Assembly (NCBI GenBank): GCA_947441205.1
Contig: CANETM010000077.1
Span: 1 to 7,467 of the forward strand
Reading direction: 5' to 3'
DNA length: 7,467 nt
Origin: Bacteroidota bacterium
GTDB lineage: Bacteria > Bacteroidota > Bacteroidia > Chitinophagales > Chitinophagaceae
In this document: piece after piece, positions 1-6,627 of the stretch
Layout: each line of letters begins with the position of its first letter
Position numbering within the stretch: the stretch's first letter is position 1
The notes under the pieces: model-generated
What the model was told of the DNA's origin: nothing
The model's input: the letters and a program-made list of their open reading frames with translations, nothing else
Database searches by the model: none
Position numbers and translations under genes: made by a program

Positions 1-7
1 AAAGTAT

Positions 8-568
8 TTATTTAGTTCCCCAGCGATAACCTTTTGCATTAAGTCCTGCAAGGTCTAAAATACGGTGCACCACCGTATAGGCGACTTCTTCAATGGTTTG
101 AGGTTTGCTGTAGTAACTAGGAGTGGCTGGACAAATAATACCACCAGCCAAGGTTATGGTTTCCATATTTTTGATATGGATTAAGTTATAGGGAGTTTCG
201 CGTGCTACTAATATTAATTTTCGACTTTCTTTTAAAATCACATCCGCAGCCCTTGTACTTAAGTCATCACTTACGCCGCTTGCAATTCGACCTAGCATTC
301 CCATACTGCAGGGAACAGCAATCATAATATTATATTGAGCCGATCCTGATGCAAAGGGAGCGTTAAAATCGTTTTTATCGTAAAAATTAAATGGGTATTT
401 TAAATAGTCCTTATTATCTAATTCAGTTTCCCATACTATTTTGGCATTATCACTCATAACGACACCTACCGCCTCATATTGGTCCTTTATTTGCACCAAA
501 CTATCTAATAAACACTTGGCGTATATGGCACCGCTAGCACCCGTAATGGAAACGATAATTTTATTCAT
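8..568 (-). CDS. ubiX: Flavin prenyltransferase UbiX
   Basis: The 186-aa product is a full-length UbiX/Pad1-type flavin prenyltransferase (the family usually runs about 185-210 aa). In this family the enzyme joins a dimethylallyl group to FMN, making the prenylated FMN cofactor of UbiD-type decarboxylases. The sequence shows the N-terminal Rossmann-like GASGAIYA (residues 10-17), SDNA (39-42), PCSMG (86-90), the region from SGVSDDLSTRAAD to KESRKL (97-117), RETP (123-126) and the PATPSYYSKPQ segment (147-157), all characteristic of UbiX. It has no signal peptide, so it should be cytosolic. The ATG at 566-568 is the natural start because the protein begins directly with the beta-strand MNKIIVSITGASG. 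No ubiD partner is visible here; it may lie elsewhere. The gene follows glgP on the same strand, only 32 nt beyond the TAA at 601-603, so cotranscription is possible. Confidence 0.95.
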   Translation of the reverse strand: MNKIIVSITGASGAIYAKCLLDSLVQIKDQYEAVGVVMSDNAKIVWETELDNKDYLKYPFNFYDKNDFNAPFASGSAQYNIMIAVPCSMGMLGRIASGVSDDLSTRAADVILKESRKLILVARETPYNLIHIKNMETITLAGGIICPATPSYYSKPQTIEEVAYTVVHRILDLAGLNAKGYRWGTK

Positions 569-578
569 AACAGTATAA

Positions 579-586
579 CAAAATTA
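579..586 (-). promoter_or_regulatory. Possible -7 box before ubiX
   Basis: Read on the minus strand this is TAATTTTG, a full match to the Bacteroidota -7 consensus TAnnTTTG. No TTTG -33 element is seen at the usual distance upstream. The box is only about 10 nt from the ubiX ATG, so any transcript would have a very short leader. It could equally be chance in AT-rich DNA, with ubiX read from the glgP promoter. Confidence 0.25.
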
Positions 587-600
587 GGGAGGAATTGTTG

Positions 601-690
601 TTATTTCGTCTTGTACATCTTCTCGTAATACTCCTCAGCCATTCTATTACTATCAAATTGGATACGAACATCATTCATACCATTAATTCA
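601..690 (-). pseudogene. glgP: Detached C-terminal tail of glgP after an in-frame TGA
   Basis: Continuing the glgP frame through TGA (688-690) gives 28 residues beginning INGMNDVRIQF and ending in DSNRMAEEYYEKMYK-TK, followed by TAA at 601-603. The DS(D/N)RMA..YYEK.Y pattern is the usual end of short alpha-glucan phosphorylases, so this is the gene's own tail and not a random extension. No frame shift is needed, so a single base substitution would explain the break. Possible causes are a sequencing or assembly error, a real nonsense mutation, or stop readthrough. Recoding of TGA is unlikely because the window's other proteins use TGG for Trp and TGA serves as the ordinary stop of the gene ending at 7027. 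Confidence 0.85.
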
Positions 691-2259
691 AATTGTACGC
701 CATTTGTCAGGATGATTATAGTAAGTTGGGATAATTTCTTCCTCTAAAATCTTATATAACTGTTCTAAATCATAATCGTCTTGTTCCTGAGTGCTCATGT
801 TATCATAATCAGCTTTAGGCACCACATAACCATTATGAGCATGTTTTATGAATTCTGGTATCCAGCCATCGTCAGTTGAGAAGTTAACAGCTCCATTCAT
901 AGCGGCTGTCATACCCGATGTACCTGAAGCTTCTCTTGGTACACGTGGGTTATTCAACCAAACGTCTGATGCTTGCTTTAAACTTTTACTTAAACCCAAT
1001 TCGTAACCAATTAACACAGCCACATTATCGTAGTTTTTACTTAAATGAACTAAGTTGTTGAATTGCGAAATTGCTGGATAGTCAACAGGGTACGGCTTAC
1101 CTGCAAAAATTATTTGAACCGGTTGTTGAAGATTATTAAGAATTTGTTCAAATCGTCTTAAATCCCATGAAAGGAAATCGGCACGTTTGTAACCTGCAAA
1201 GCGTCTTGCCCATACAATGGTTAATACATTAGGGTCAAATACCTTGCCGGTTTGATCGGCTACTATTTCAAATGCTCGCTTTTTTAAATATAATTTACGG
1301 TCATCAAAACCTGCACTGTCTTTTGCCTCAGCAAAAGCATATAATTTTTTATCCGCCCAATATTTCCAGTTTTGGGCATTGGTAATATGATCAATTGGAC
1401 AAATACCTTCATATTTACCCCACATTTCACGACTAACATGTCCGTGCAATTCTGATACACCATTTGCTTTTCTTGCAAACCTCAATGCTGCAAGGGAATG
1501 ATTAAATTGATCGTCTTGGATACCTGTTAATTTTCTTACCTCATCAATGGTTAAACCACAGAAATAACCCATTTTGTGACATAAGTAAATATCATGTTTT
1601 TCATTACCTGCTTCCTCTGGCGTATGGGTTGTAAATACTAATCGCTTTCTAACTTCTTCAAGTGATTTGTATTTATGTAAAAGGTAAAATGCACTTGAAA
1701 ATCCGTGTGCTTCATTTAAGTGATATACTTCTGGTTCAAAATTTAATTCATCAATTAATTTAGCACCACCCACACCTAATAAAATGAATTGAGCAACTTT
1801 TGTTGCAACATTGGCATCATATAAACGGTGCGTGATAGTTTGAGAAACATAATCGTTTTCAGGTAAGTCGGTACTTAGTAAAAACAAAGGAGCACTATTG
1901 AAAATCGTTGGCGCTAAATAAAAAGCTTTCACCCAAACTGGATGATCATGAATCATAATTTGGAACTTGATATTAGTATCTTCCAAAAAGCTATATATTT
2001 TTTCCATGAAAGTTACCTGCAAAGTTTGATCCTGATTCCTTGCTTGATCATAGTAACCATATTTCCAGAGTATTCCAACACCAATTAAATTTTGCTTTAA
2101 TTCATATGCGCTTCTTAAATGTGATCCGGCTAAAAAACCTAGTCCACCGCTGTAAATTTTCAAGGGCTGGTGGATTGCAAATTCCATAGAAAAGTAGGCT
2201 GCCTTTTTCTTAAATTTTTCATTAATGTCGAATGGCACCTGGTAATTTCTAAAACTCAT
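688..2259 (-). CDS. glgP: Alpha-glucan (glycogen) phosphorylase-like protein, cut short by in-frame TGA
   Basis: This 523-aa protein belongs to the short alpha-glucan phosphorylase type of family GT35, which releases glucose-1-phosphate from glycogen or maltodextrin. Visible family motifs are AYFSMEFAIH (21-30), IYSGGLGFLAGSHLRSA (35-51), GVGILWKYGYY (60-70), YHLNEAHGFSSAF (179-191), VFTTHTPEEAGNE (208-220), ITNAQNWKYW (292-301), WARRFAGYKRADFL (350-363) and DVWLNNPRVPREASGTSGM (432-450). Position 451, where PLP-dependent phosphorylases carry the cofactor lysine (TSGMK), is Thr (ACA at 907-909). I recall Thr here in other Bacteroidota homologues but cannot check it. The frame ends at TGA 688-690, yet 28 further codons in the same frame encode a typical phosphorylase C-terminus, up to TAA at 601-603. 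The intended protein is therefore about 552 aa. The ATG at 2257-2259 precedes the expected N-terminus. It has no signal peptide and should be cytosolic. Confidence 0.85.
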   Translation of the reverse strand: MSFRNYQVPFDINEKFKKKAAYFSMEFAIHQPLKIYSGGLGFLAGSHLRSAYELKQNLIGVGILWKYGYYDQARNQDQTLQVTFMEKIYSFLEDTNIKFQIMIHDHPVWVKAFYLAPTIFNSAPLFLLSTDLPENDYVSQTITHRLYDANVATKVAQFILLGVGGAKLIDELNFEPEVYHLNEAHGFSSAFYLLHKYKSLEEVRKRLVFTTHTPEEAGNEKHDIYLCHKMGYFCGLTIDEVRKLTGIQDDQFNHSLAALRFARKANGVSELHGHVSREMWGKYEGICPIDHITNAQNWKYWADKKLYAFAEAKDSAGFDDRKLYLKKRAFEIVADQTGKVFDPNVLTIVWARRFAGYKRADFLSWDLRRFEQILNNLQQPVQIIFAGKPYPVDYPAISQFNNLVHLSKNYDNVAVLIGYELGLSKSLKQASDVWLNNPRVPREASGTSGMTAAMNGAVNFSTDDGWIPEFIKHAHNGYVVPKADYDNMSTQEQDDYDLEQLYKILEEEIIPTYYNHPDKWRTI

Positions 2260-2307
2260 AGTAATAGGGCGTTTGATTATTTGCGTGCAATATAATGGTA
2301 TTTACCT

Positions 2308-2315
2308 AAAATGTA
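2308..2315 (-). promoter_or_regulatory. Possible -7 box of glgP
   Basis: The minus strand reads TACATTTT, seven of eight to the TAnnTTTG consensus, about 49 nt before the glgP ATG. No TTTG lies 17-23 nt upstream; the nearest TTG is about 26 nt away. A 14-bp palindrome at 2322-2335 sits where the spacer and -33 element would be. This is a tentative call. Confidence 0.25.
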
Positions 2316-2321
2316 AATAAT

Positions 2322-2335
2322 ACACATTGATGTGT
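2322..2335. promoter_or_regulatory. Palindrome upstream of glgP, candidate operator
   Basis: ACACAT-TG-ATGTGT is a perfect inverted repeat with 6-bp arms and a 2-bp centre. It lies in the 109-bp gap between the lipoprotein gene and glgP, 62-75 nt before the glgP start and just upstream of the possible -7 box at 2308-2315. The size and symmetry suit a dimeric helix-turn-helix regulator. No cognate regulator is encoded in the window. It could also arise by chance. Confidence 0.3.
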
Positions 2336-2368
2336 GAATAACAATCGTTTGCAACCCGTAATTGTGGA

Positions 2369-3319
2369 TTATTTTTTCTTTTTTGACTTCTTAATTTTGT
2401 CAAATTTGTCATTAAAATAGCATTTCATCCCTCTGTGATTGCCGCAATTACCTTCTTCCTTAATTGCTATAATGTTCCCTGTAATAGAAAAATGAACTAT
2501 ACAAGGATCACCTTTTTCAGTATAGGTGGCCGAATTATTAGTAAAGTTTAAAATACCTTTTAGTTCACCTACACATGAGCCATTTCTTTTTTCAAAGTGT
2601 ATAAAAAATTGGTATTTATTAGCTGCGCCATTGTCCCTGAGTGCAATAAAATTTTTCGCATCTCTTCCATAATTTCCACTGTACATATTTTTACTTTGAA
2701 TAGTATCAATTGGGTTAATGACTACTTTATTCTTTGGTGTTTTATTGCTATCGAAATATATTAATCTAAAATTACTGTCTGAATAAGCCCATGCATTTTT
2801 TTCATATGTTGAAACACCTTCTGAAGTAATTACATTTTCTTCAACTAAAAAGGAAGGTTCTCGATTGATATTTAATTTTTTCTCATATTTCGTTGAATTT
2901 TTATTTTCATCTAAAAATTCTGTAATATTTTGGAAATCTAAATATTTGTTTTTCTTGTTAAAAACCAACGCAACAATTTCATTTTTTTTAGGGTACTTAA
3001 TATTTAAAAGTAAATAGTATTCAGCCTCTTGCTCGATTCTTATTAAGGGGTGAATGATTGCTTTATTTTTATTGCCTGTAGAAATGAATTGACCAATAAT
3101 GCTATCTGGAACAAATTGAGCCAATGCCTTTCTTTGAATTACAATGGTATCTAAAACATTATTTAAGCTTGTGTCTGAAATAGTAACAGGAAGCGCAGTA
3201 TTTTTAAAAATCTTGTTAAAATCGTTAATTTTTATAGGGGTATTACCTGATAAATCGGTCTTTTTTTCACCACATGAAAAAACAAGCAGTCCTAAGAAAA
3301 TAAAATACCATTTACGCAT
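2369..3319 (-). CDS. Uncharacterised lipoprotein with Cys-rich C-terminal domain
   Basis: I do not recognise this 316-aa protein. It starts with a lipoprotein signal: MRKW, a hydrophobic stretch (5-15) and Cys16 followed by Gly in LLVFSCGEKK, which suggests export and lipid anchoring. The middle part (about 30-235) is mixed alpha/beta in appearance, rich in Asn, Lys and Ile, with no motif I can name. The last 75 residues look like a separate small domain with four cysteines (249, 273, 292, 300) in the pattern GSC-GELKG, DPCIVHF, EEGNCGNHRGMKCYF. That pattern resembles small extracytoplasmic domains of unknown function and would allow two disulphides. The protein ends in a lysine-rich tail (308-316, KIKKSKKKK). 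The ATG at 3317-3319 gives a complete signal peptide. The gene is divergent from the metal transporter and shares its 72-bp upstream region. Confidence 0.8.
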   Translation of the reverse strand: MRKWYFIFLGLLVFSCGEKKTDLSGNTPIKINDFNKIFKNTALPVTISDTSLNNVLDTIVIQRKALAQFVPDSIIGQFISTGNKNKAIIHPLIRIEQEAEYYLLLNIKYPKKNEIVALVFNKKNKYLDFQNITEFLDENKNSTKYEKKLNINREPSFLVEENVITSEGVSTYEKNAWAYSDSNFRLIYFDSNKTPKNKVVINPIDTIQSKNMYSGNYGRDAKNFIALRDNGAANKYQFFIHFEKRNGSCVGELKGILNFTNNSATYTEKGDPCIVHFSITGNIIAIKEEGNCGNHRGMKCYFNDKFDKIKKSKKKK

Positions 3320-3333
3320 TCCGTAGTTTTTGA

Positions 3334-3365
3334 TAAAATTAGACTAACAAACTGAGTTTCGCAAA
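3334..3365 (-). promoter_or_regulatory. Predicted Bacteroidota-type promoter of the lipoprotein gene
   Basis: On the minus strand there is TTTG (3362-3365), a 20-nt spacer and TAATTTTA (3334-3341), seven of eight to TAnnTTTG. The arrangement matches the phylum's TTTG-N17-23-TAnnTTTG promoter. The -7 box ends 14 nt before the ATG, so the leader would be short. Confidence 0.45.
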
Positions 3366-3372
3366 TGCATTT
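3363..3372. promoter_or_regulatory. AAATGCATTT palindrome in the divergent intergenic region
   Basis: This perfect 10-bp palindrome lies between the divergent lipoprotein and mntH-like starts and overlaps the predicted -33 element of the lipoprotein promoter. It could be an operator serving either gene. Short AT-rich palindromes are common by chance, and I do not recognise it as a Fur or MntR site. Confidence 0.2.
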
Positions 3373-3391
3373 ATGATTAAATTTACAATTC

Positions 3392-5281
3392 ATGAAGCCT
3401 AATAAATCACTAGATACGTTGAATGAATCAGTCTCCGTCGAGCAAAAGGTTGGATGGAGGAAATTCATGGCATTTATTGGCCCTGCTTATTTAGTAAGTG
3501 TAGGCTATATGGATCCAGGTAATTGGGCCACTGATTTGGCAGGGGGCGCGGCATTTGGATATCAACTAATTTGGATTCTTTTACTTAGTAATTTAATGGC
3601 CGTTTTATTACAAAGTTTAAGTGCACGCTTGGGCATTGTGCGCAGGTTGGACTTAGCACAAGTTAATAGGGAAACCTATCCGCCTGCGGTTAACTTGTCG
3701 CTTTATATATTAGCTGAGTTGGCGATAGCTGCTACTGATTTAGCCGAAGTATTAGGTATGGCCATTGGAATTAAGTTATTAACTGGACTTCCCATGATGT
3801 ATGGAACCATGATAACGGTGACGGATACTTTTTTGTTTTTATATTTACAACGTTACGGTATTCGTAAAATGGAAGCCTTTATTATTATATTAGTAGCTAC
3901 TATTGGGTTTAGTTTTTTTATACAATTGTTTATTGCTAAGCCCGACTTGTCTTACGCTATACAAGGATTTATACCTTCTAAATTATCACCTGAAGCATTA
4001 TATATCGCAGTTGGTATTATAGGTGCAACAGTTATGCCGCATAATTTATATTTACACTCGGCACTGGTTCAAACGCGAAAAATAAATCGAACTTCTGAAG
4101 GAATTAAAAAATCTATTTTTTATAATTTTATTGATAGTACTGTAGCATTGAATGCAGCCTTTTTTGTGAATGCTGCTATATTAATTTTAGCGGCCACTGC
4201 TTTTTATGCAACAGGACACAAAGAGGTTGCAAAAATTGAAGAAGCACATGCGTTGTTGGCACCTTTATTAGGTTCAAAATTAGCTCCCATTTTATTTGCT
4301 ATCGCATTAATTGCTGCTGGTCAAAGTTCAACAGTGACAGGCACCTTAGCGGGACAAATTGTGATGGAGGGTTATTTGAAACTAAGGCTAAATCCCTGGA
4401 TTAGACGTTTGCTAACGCGATTGGTAGCCATCACTCCAGCCGTTTTAGTGATTGGTATTTTAGGAGAAGGAAGGGTAGATGCTTTACTTATTTTTAGTCA
4501 AGTAATTTTAAGTCTCCAATTGGGTTATGCAGTGATTCCACTTATTCATTTTGTAAGTGATAAAAACACAATGGGTGAGTTTGCAATAGGGTGGAAAATC
4601 AAAATTTTATCCTGGATAGTTGCTTCTATATTGGTGTACTTGAATGGGAATTTAGTTTATGATTTTGCAGCTGCTTTTTTTGCACAATCCGATCATTTGT
4701 TATTAAAAGTAGGATTAATTATTTTACTTATTTTCTTTGCAAGTTTATTGCTTTTTATAACTATTTATCCATTTGTTAAAAAGGTACGTGTAATTGAAGA
4801 ATCTGATTACCATGGTGATGCCGTTGAGTTGGATTGGACACAGTCGACACCGATTCATAGAATTGCCATTGCTGTTGATTTTTCAAACACCGATAAAAAA
4901 TTAATTAATACGGCCATTCATCATGCTTTTCAAAACAAAACAACGATAAATGATGCGACTGAATTTATTTTAATTCATGTTGTGGAAAGTGTAACTGCCA
5001 ATTACTTATTAGAAGCAAGCGATGATATAGAATCAAGAAAAGATCAAGAACGTTTAGATGGTTATGTTAAAGCAATAATTGCCAAGGGTTATAAAGCTAG
5101 TACGGCATTAGGTTATCAAAATAGAGTAAAAGAAATAGTTAGAATTGTGCAAGAAAAAGACGCACAATTGTTAGTAATGGGAGCGCATAATCACCAAGGT
5201 TGGAAAGACTATTTATTTGGTGAAACAATCGAGTCGGTGCGTCATAAAGTAAGTATTCCTGTTTTAATCGTTAATCACTAA
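3392..5281 (+). CDS. mntH: Nramp-family Mn2+/Fe2+ transporter fused to a C-terminal universal stress protein domain
   Basis: This 629-aa protein has two parts. Residues about 22-462 are an Nramp proton-coupled divalent-metal transporter with 11-12 hydrophobic segments. It carries the metal-site signatures DPGN (41-44, TM1) and MPHN (215-218, TM6), the conserved AGQSSTVTGTLAGQIVMEGYL region (309-329) and SQVILSLQL (369-377). The Met of MPH is typical of Mn/Fe-selective members. After a soluble linker (about 463-486), residues 487-629 form a UspA-like domain: AIAVDFS (492-498), LIHVVES (527-533) and a C-terminal MGAHNHQGWKDYLFGET. The ATP motif of the family, G-2X-G-9X-G(S/T), reads G597-AH-N600-9X-G610-E611, so two positions are altered. 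Nramp-USP fusions occur in other Bacteroidota; plain MntH is about 410-450 aa. The domain may sense or regulate transport at the inner membrane; that is inference. Start ATG 3392 is in place for the family. Confidence 0.92.
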   Translation: MKPNKSLDTLNESVSVEQKVGWRKFMAFIGPAYLVSVGYMDPGNWATDLAGGAAFGYQLIWILLLSNLMAVLLQSLSARLGIVRRLDLAQVNRETYPPAVNLSLYILAELAIAATDLAEVLGMAIGIKLLTGLPMMYGTMITVTDTFLFLYLQRYGIRKMEAFIIILVATIGFSFFIQLFIAKPDLSYAIQGFIPSKLSPEALYIAVGIIGATVMPHNLYLHSALVQTRKINRTSEGIKKSIFYNFIDSTVALNAAFFVNAAILILAATAFYATGHKEVAKIEEAHALLAPLLGSKLAPILFAIALIAAGQSSTVTGTLAGQIVMEGYLKLRLNPWIRRLLTRLVAITPAVLVIGILGEGRVDALLIFSQVILSLQLGYAVIPLIHFVSDKNTMGEFAIGWKIKILSWIVASILVYLNGNLVYDFAAAFFAQSDHLLLKVGLIILLIFFASLLLFITIYPFVKKVRVIEESDYHGDAVELDWTQSTPIHRIAIAVDFSNTDKKLINTAIHHAFQNKTTINDATEFILIHVVESVTANYLLEASDDIESRKDQERLDGYVKAIIAKGYKASTALGYQNRVKEIVRIVQEKDAQLLVMGAHNHQGWKDYLFGETIESVRHKVSIPVLIVNH

Positions 5282-5324
5282 TTAATTGTGTTTTTAGGGA
5301 CTATTATCTTCAATTTTTATTTAC

Positions 5325-5348
5325 ATTTTGTACATTTGCGTACAAAAT
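5325..5348. promoter_or_regulatory. Perfect inverted repeat overlapping the icd promoter, candidate operator
   Basis: The arms ATTTTGTAC (5325-5333) and GTACAAAAT (5340-5348) are exact reverse complements around the 6-nt centre ATTTGC. The repeat covers the predicted -7 box (5331-5338) and ends 9 nt before the icd ATG. A dimeric regulator bound here would compete with RNA polymerase. Depending on where transcription starts, only part of the repeat would be in the mRNA, so a DNA site is likelier than an RNA hairpin. Confidence 0.45.
5331..5338 (+). promoter_or_regulatory. Predicted -7 promoter box of icd
   Basis: TACATTTG is an exact match to the Bacteroidota -7 consensus TAnnTTTG, 19 nt before the icd ATG at 5358. 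A weaker copy, TACATTTT, lies just upstream at 5322-5329. No good TTTG -33 element is seen at 17-23 nt. Transcription starting a few bases downstream would give a leader of roughly a dozen bases. Confidence 0.45.
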
Positions 5349-5357
5349 CTTAAAGCT

Positions 5358-6587
5358 ATGGGACAAAAAATTAAAGTTGCTAATCCAGTGGTTGAATTGG
5401 ATGGTGATGAAATGACTAGAATTATTTGGAAGTTTATTAAAGACAAATTGATTTTGCCTTATTTAGACATTGATATTAAATACTACGATTTAGGAATGGA
5501 GTATCGTGATGAAACAAACGATCAAGTTACCATCGATGCTGCAAATGCTATTAAGCAATATGGAGTTGGTATCAAATGCGCAACCATCACTCCTGATGAA
5601 CAAAGAGTTGAAGAGTTCAAGTTAAAGCAAATGTGGAAAAGCCCTAATGGAACAATCCGTAATATTTTAGATGGTACGGTTTTCCGTGAGCCTATCGTTT
5701 GTAAAAACGTCCCTCGTTTGGTACCAAACTGGACAGCTCCAATTTGTATTGGACGTCACGCCTTTGGTGATCAATACCGTGCAACTGACTTTGTAACAAA
5801 AGGAAAAGGTAAATTAACAGTGAAGTTTGAAGGCGAGGACGGAACAGCTCAAGAATTTGAAGTGTTTAATTTTAAAGGAGATGGCGTTGCAATGGCTATG
5901 TACAATACTGACGAAAGTATTTTTGGATTTGCAAGAGCATGTTTTAATCAAGCCCTTGCTAAAAAATGGCCTTTGTATTTATCTACTAAAAACACCATTT
6001 TGAAAAAGTATGATGGTCGTTTCAAAGATATTTTTGAAGAAGTATATCAAAATGAATTTAAAGCTAAGTATGCCGAAGCAGGTATCACTTATGAGCACCG
6101 TTTGATTGATGACATGGTTGCTAGTGCTTTAAAGTGGAATGGTAATTTCGTATGGGCTTGTAAAAACTATGATGGTGATGTACAGTCTGATACAGTTGCA
6201 CAAGGTTTTGGCTCATTAGGTTTAATGACTTCTACTTTAATTACTCCAGACGGTAAAGTAATGGAAGCAGAAGCAGCACACGGAACAGTAACACGTCACT
6301 TCCGTGAGCACCAAAAAGGAAACAGAACATCAACTAATCCAATTGCATCCATTTTTGCATGGACAAGAGGTTTAGAATTTAGAGGTCAATTGGATAATAA
6401 CCAGGAGTTAATTCGTTTCTCTAAAGCTTTAGAAGAAGTTTGTGTAGAAACAGTTGAATCAGGTATTATGACTAAGGATTTAGCAGTTTGCGTTCATGGA
6501 AACAAAGTTAAACATGGTGAACACTATGTTTATACGGAAGAGTTCTTGGATGCTTTGGACGCAAATCTTCAAAAGAAACTTGCTTAA
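5358..6587 (+). CDS. icd: NADP-dependent isocitrate dehydrogenase, eukaryote-like homodimeric type
   Basis: This 409-aa cytosolic enzyme converts isocitrate to 2-oxoglutarate and CO2 with NADPH production in the TCA cycle. It is of the short, eukaryotic IDH1/2-like class. Visible are NPVVELDGDEMTR (9-21), the substrate loop SPNGTIRN (95-102), GRHAFGDQYRATD (132-144) with Arg133 matching human IDH1 Arg132, STKNTILKKYDGRF with Lys211, the metal-binding NYDGDVQSD (270-278, including Asp274 and Asp278), and the NADP-site HGTVTRH (308-314). Length equals the family norm. The frame is open upstream to an ATG at 5328, but those ten extra residues overlap the -7 box and inverted repeat and do not match the family N-terminus, so ATG 5358 (MGQKIKVANP) is chosen. 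It lies 76 nt after the transporter gene and probably has its own promoter. Confidence 0.96.
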   Translation: MGQKIKVANPVVELDGDEMTRIIWKFIKDKLILPYLDIDIKYYDLGMEYRDETNDQVTIDAANAIKQYGVGIKCATITPDEQRVEEFKLKQMWKSPNGTIRNILDGTVFREPIVCKNVPRLVPNWTAPICIGRHAFGDQYRATDFVTKGKGKLTVKFEGEDGTAQEFEVFNFKGDGVAMAMYNTDESIFGFARACFNQALAKKWPLYLSTKNTILKKYDGRFKDIFEEVYQNEFKAKYAEAGITYEHRLIDDMVASALKWNGNFVWACKNYDGDVQSDTVAQGFGSLGLMTSTLITPDGKVMEAEAAHGTVTRHFREHQKGNRTSTNPIASIFAWTRGLEFRGQLDNNQELIRFSKALEEVCVETVESGIMTKDLAVCVHGNKVKHGEHYVYTEEFLDALDANLQKKLA

Positions 6588-6610
6588 AGAATTTAGCAAG
6601 TTTGCTTTTT
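6576..6610 (+). terminator. Hairpin plus T-run at the end of icd
   Basis: AAACTTGCT (6576-6584) pairs perfectly with AGCAAGTTT (6595-6603) over a 10-nt loop, and GCTTTTT follows (6604-6610). The left arm is made of the last three icd sense codons, and the stop TAA lies in the loop. The 9-bp stem is fairly AT-rich, so this is a weak intrinsic terminator at best, with a stronger one about 100 nt downstream. Confidence 0.45.
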
Positions 6611-6627
6611 GAATCTCTAATGATTTT

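Noticed and set aside
688..690. TGA read as tryptophan, glycine or selenocysteine
   Set aside because: The other genes use TGG for Trp, the phosphatase gene ends at a TGA where its family ends, and no selenocysteine element or catalytic reason is seen. A substitution or sequencing error is simpler.
1284..1478. Short minus-strand frame inside the phosphorylase gene
   Set aside because: It lies wholly within a conserved coding sequence in another frame and shows no protein features of its own.
3144..3326. Short plus-strand frame antisense to the lipoprotein start
   Set aside because: It overlaps the lipoprotein's signal peptide on the other strand and has no recognisable motif; it is a shadow of the AT-rich gene.
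3320..3391. Manganese riboswitch (yybP-ykoY type) or Fur/MntR box before the metal transporter
   Set aside because: The 72-bp gap is shared with a divergent promoter and too short for the riboswitch, and no known Fur or MntR operator pattern could be seen.
5328..5357. Upstream ATG extending isocitrate dehydrogenase by ten residues (MYICVQNLKA)
   Set aside because: The extension does not match the family N-terminus, overlaps the predicted -7 box and inverted repeat, and MGQKIKVANP at 5358 starts exactly where the family does.
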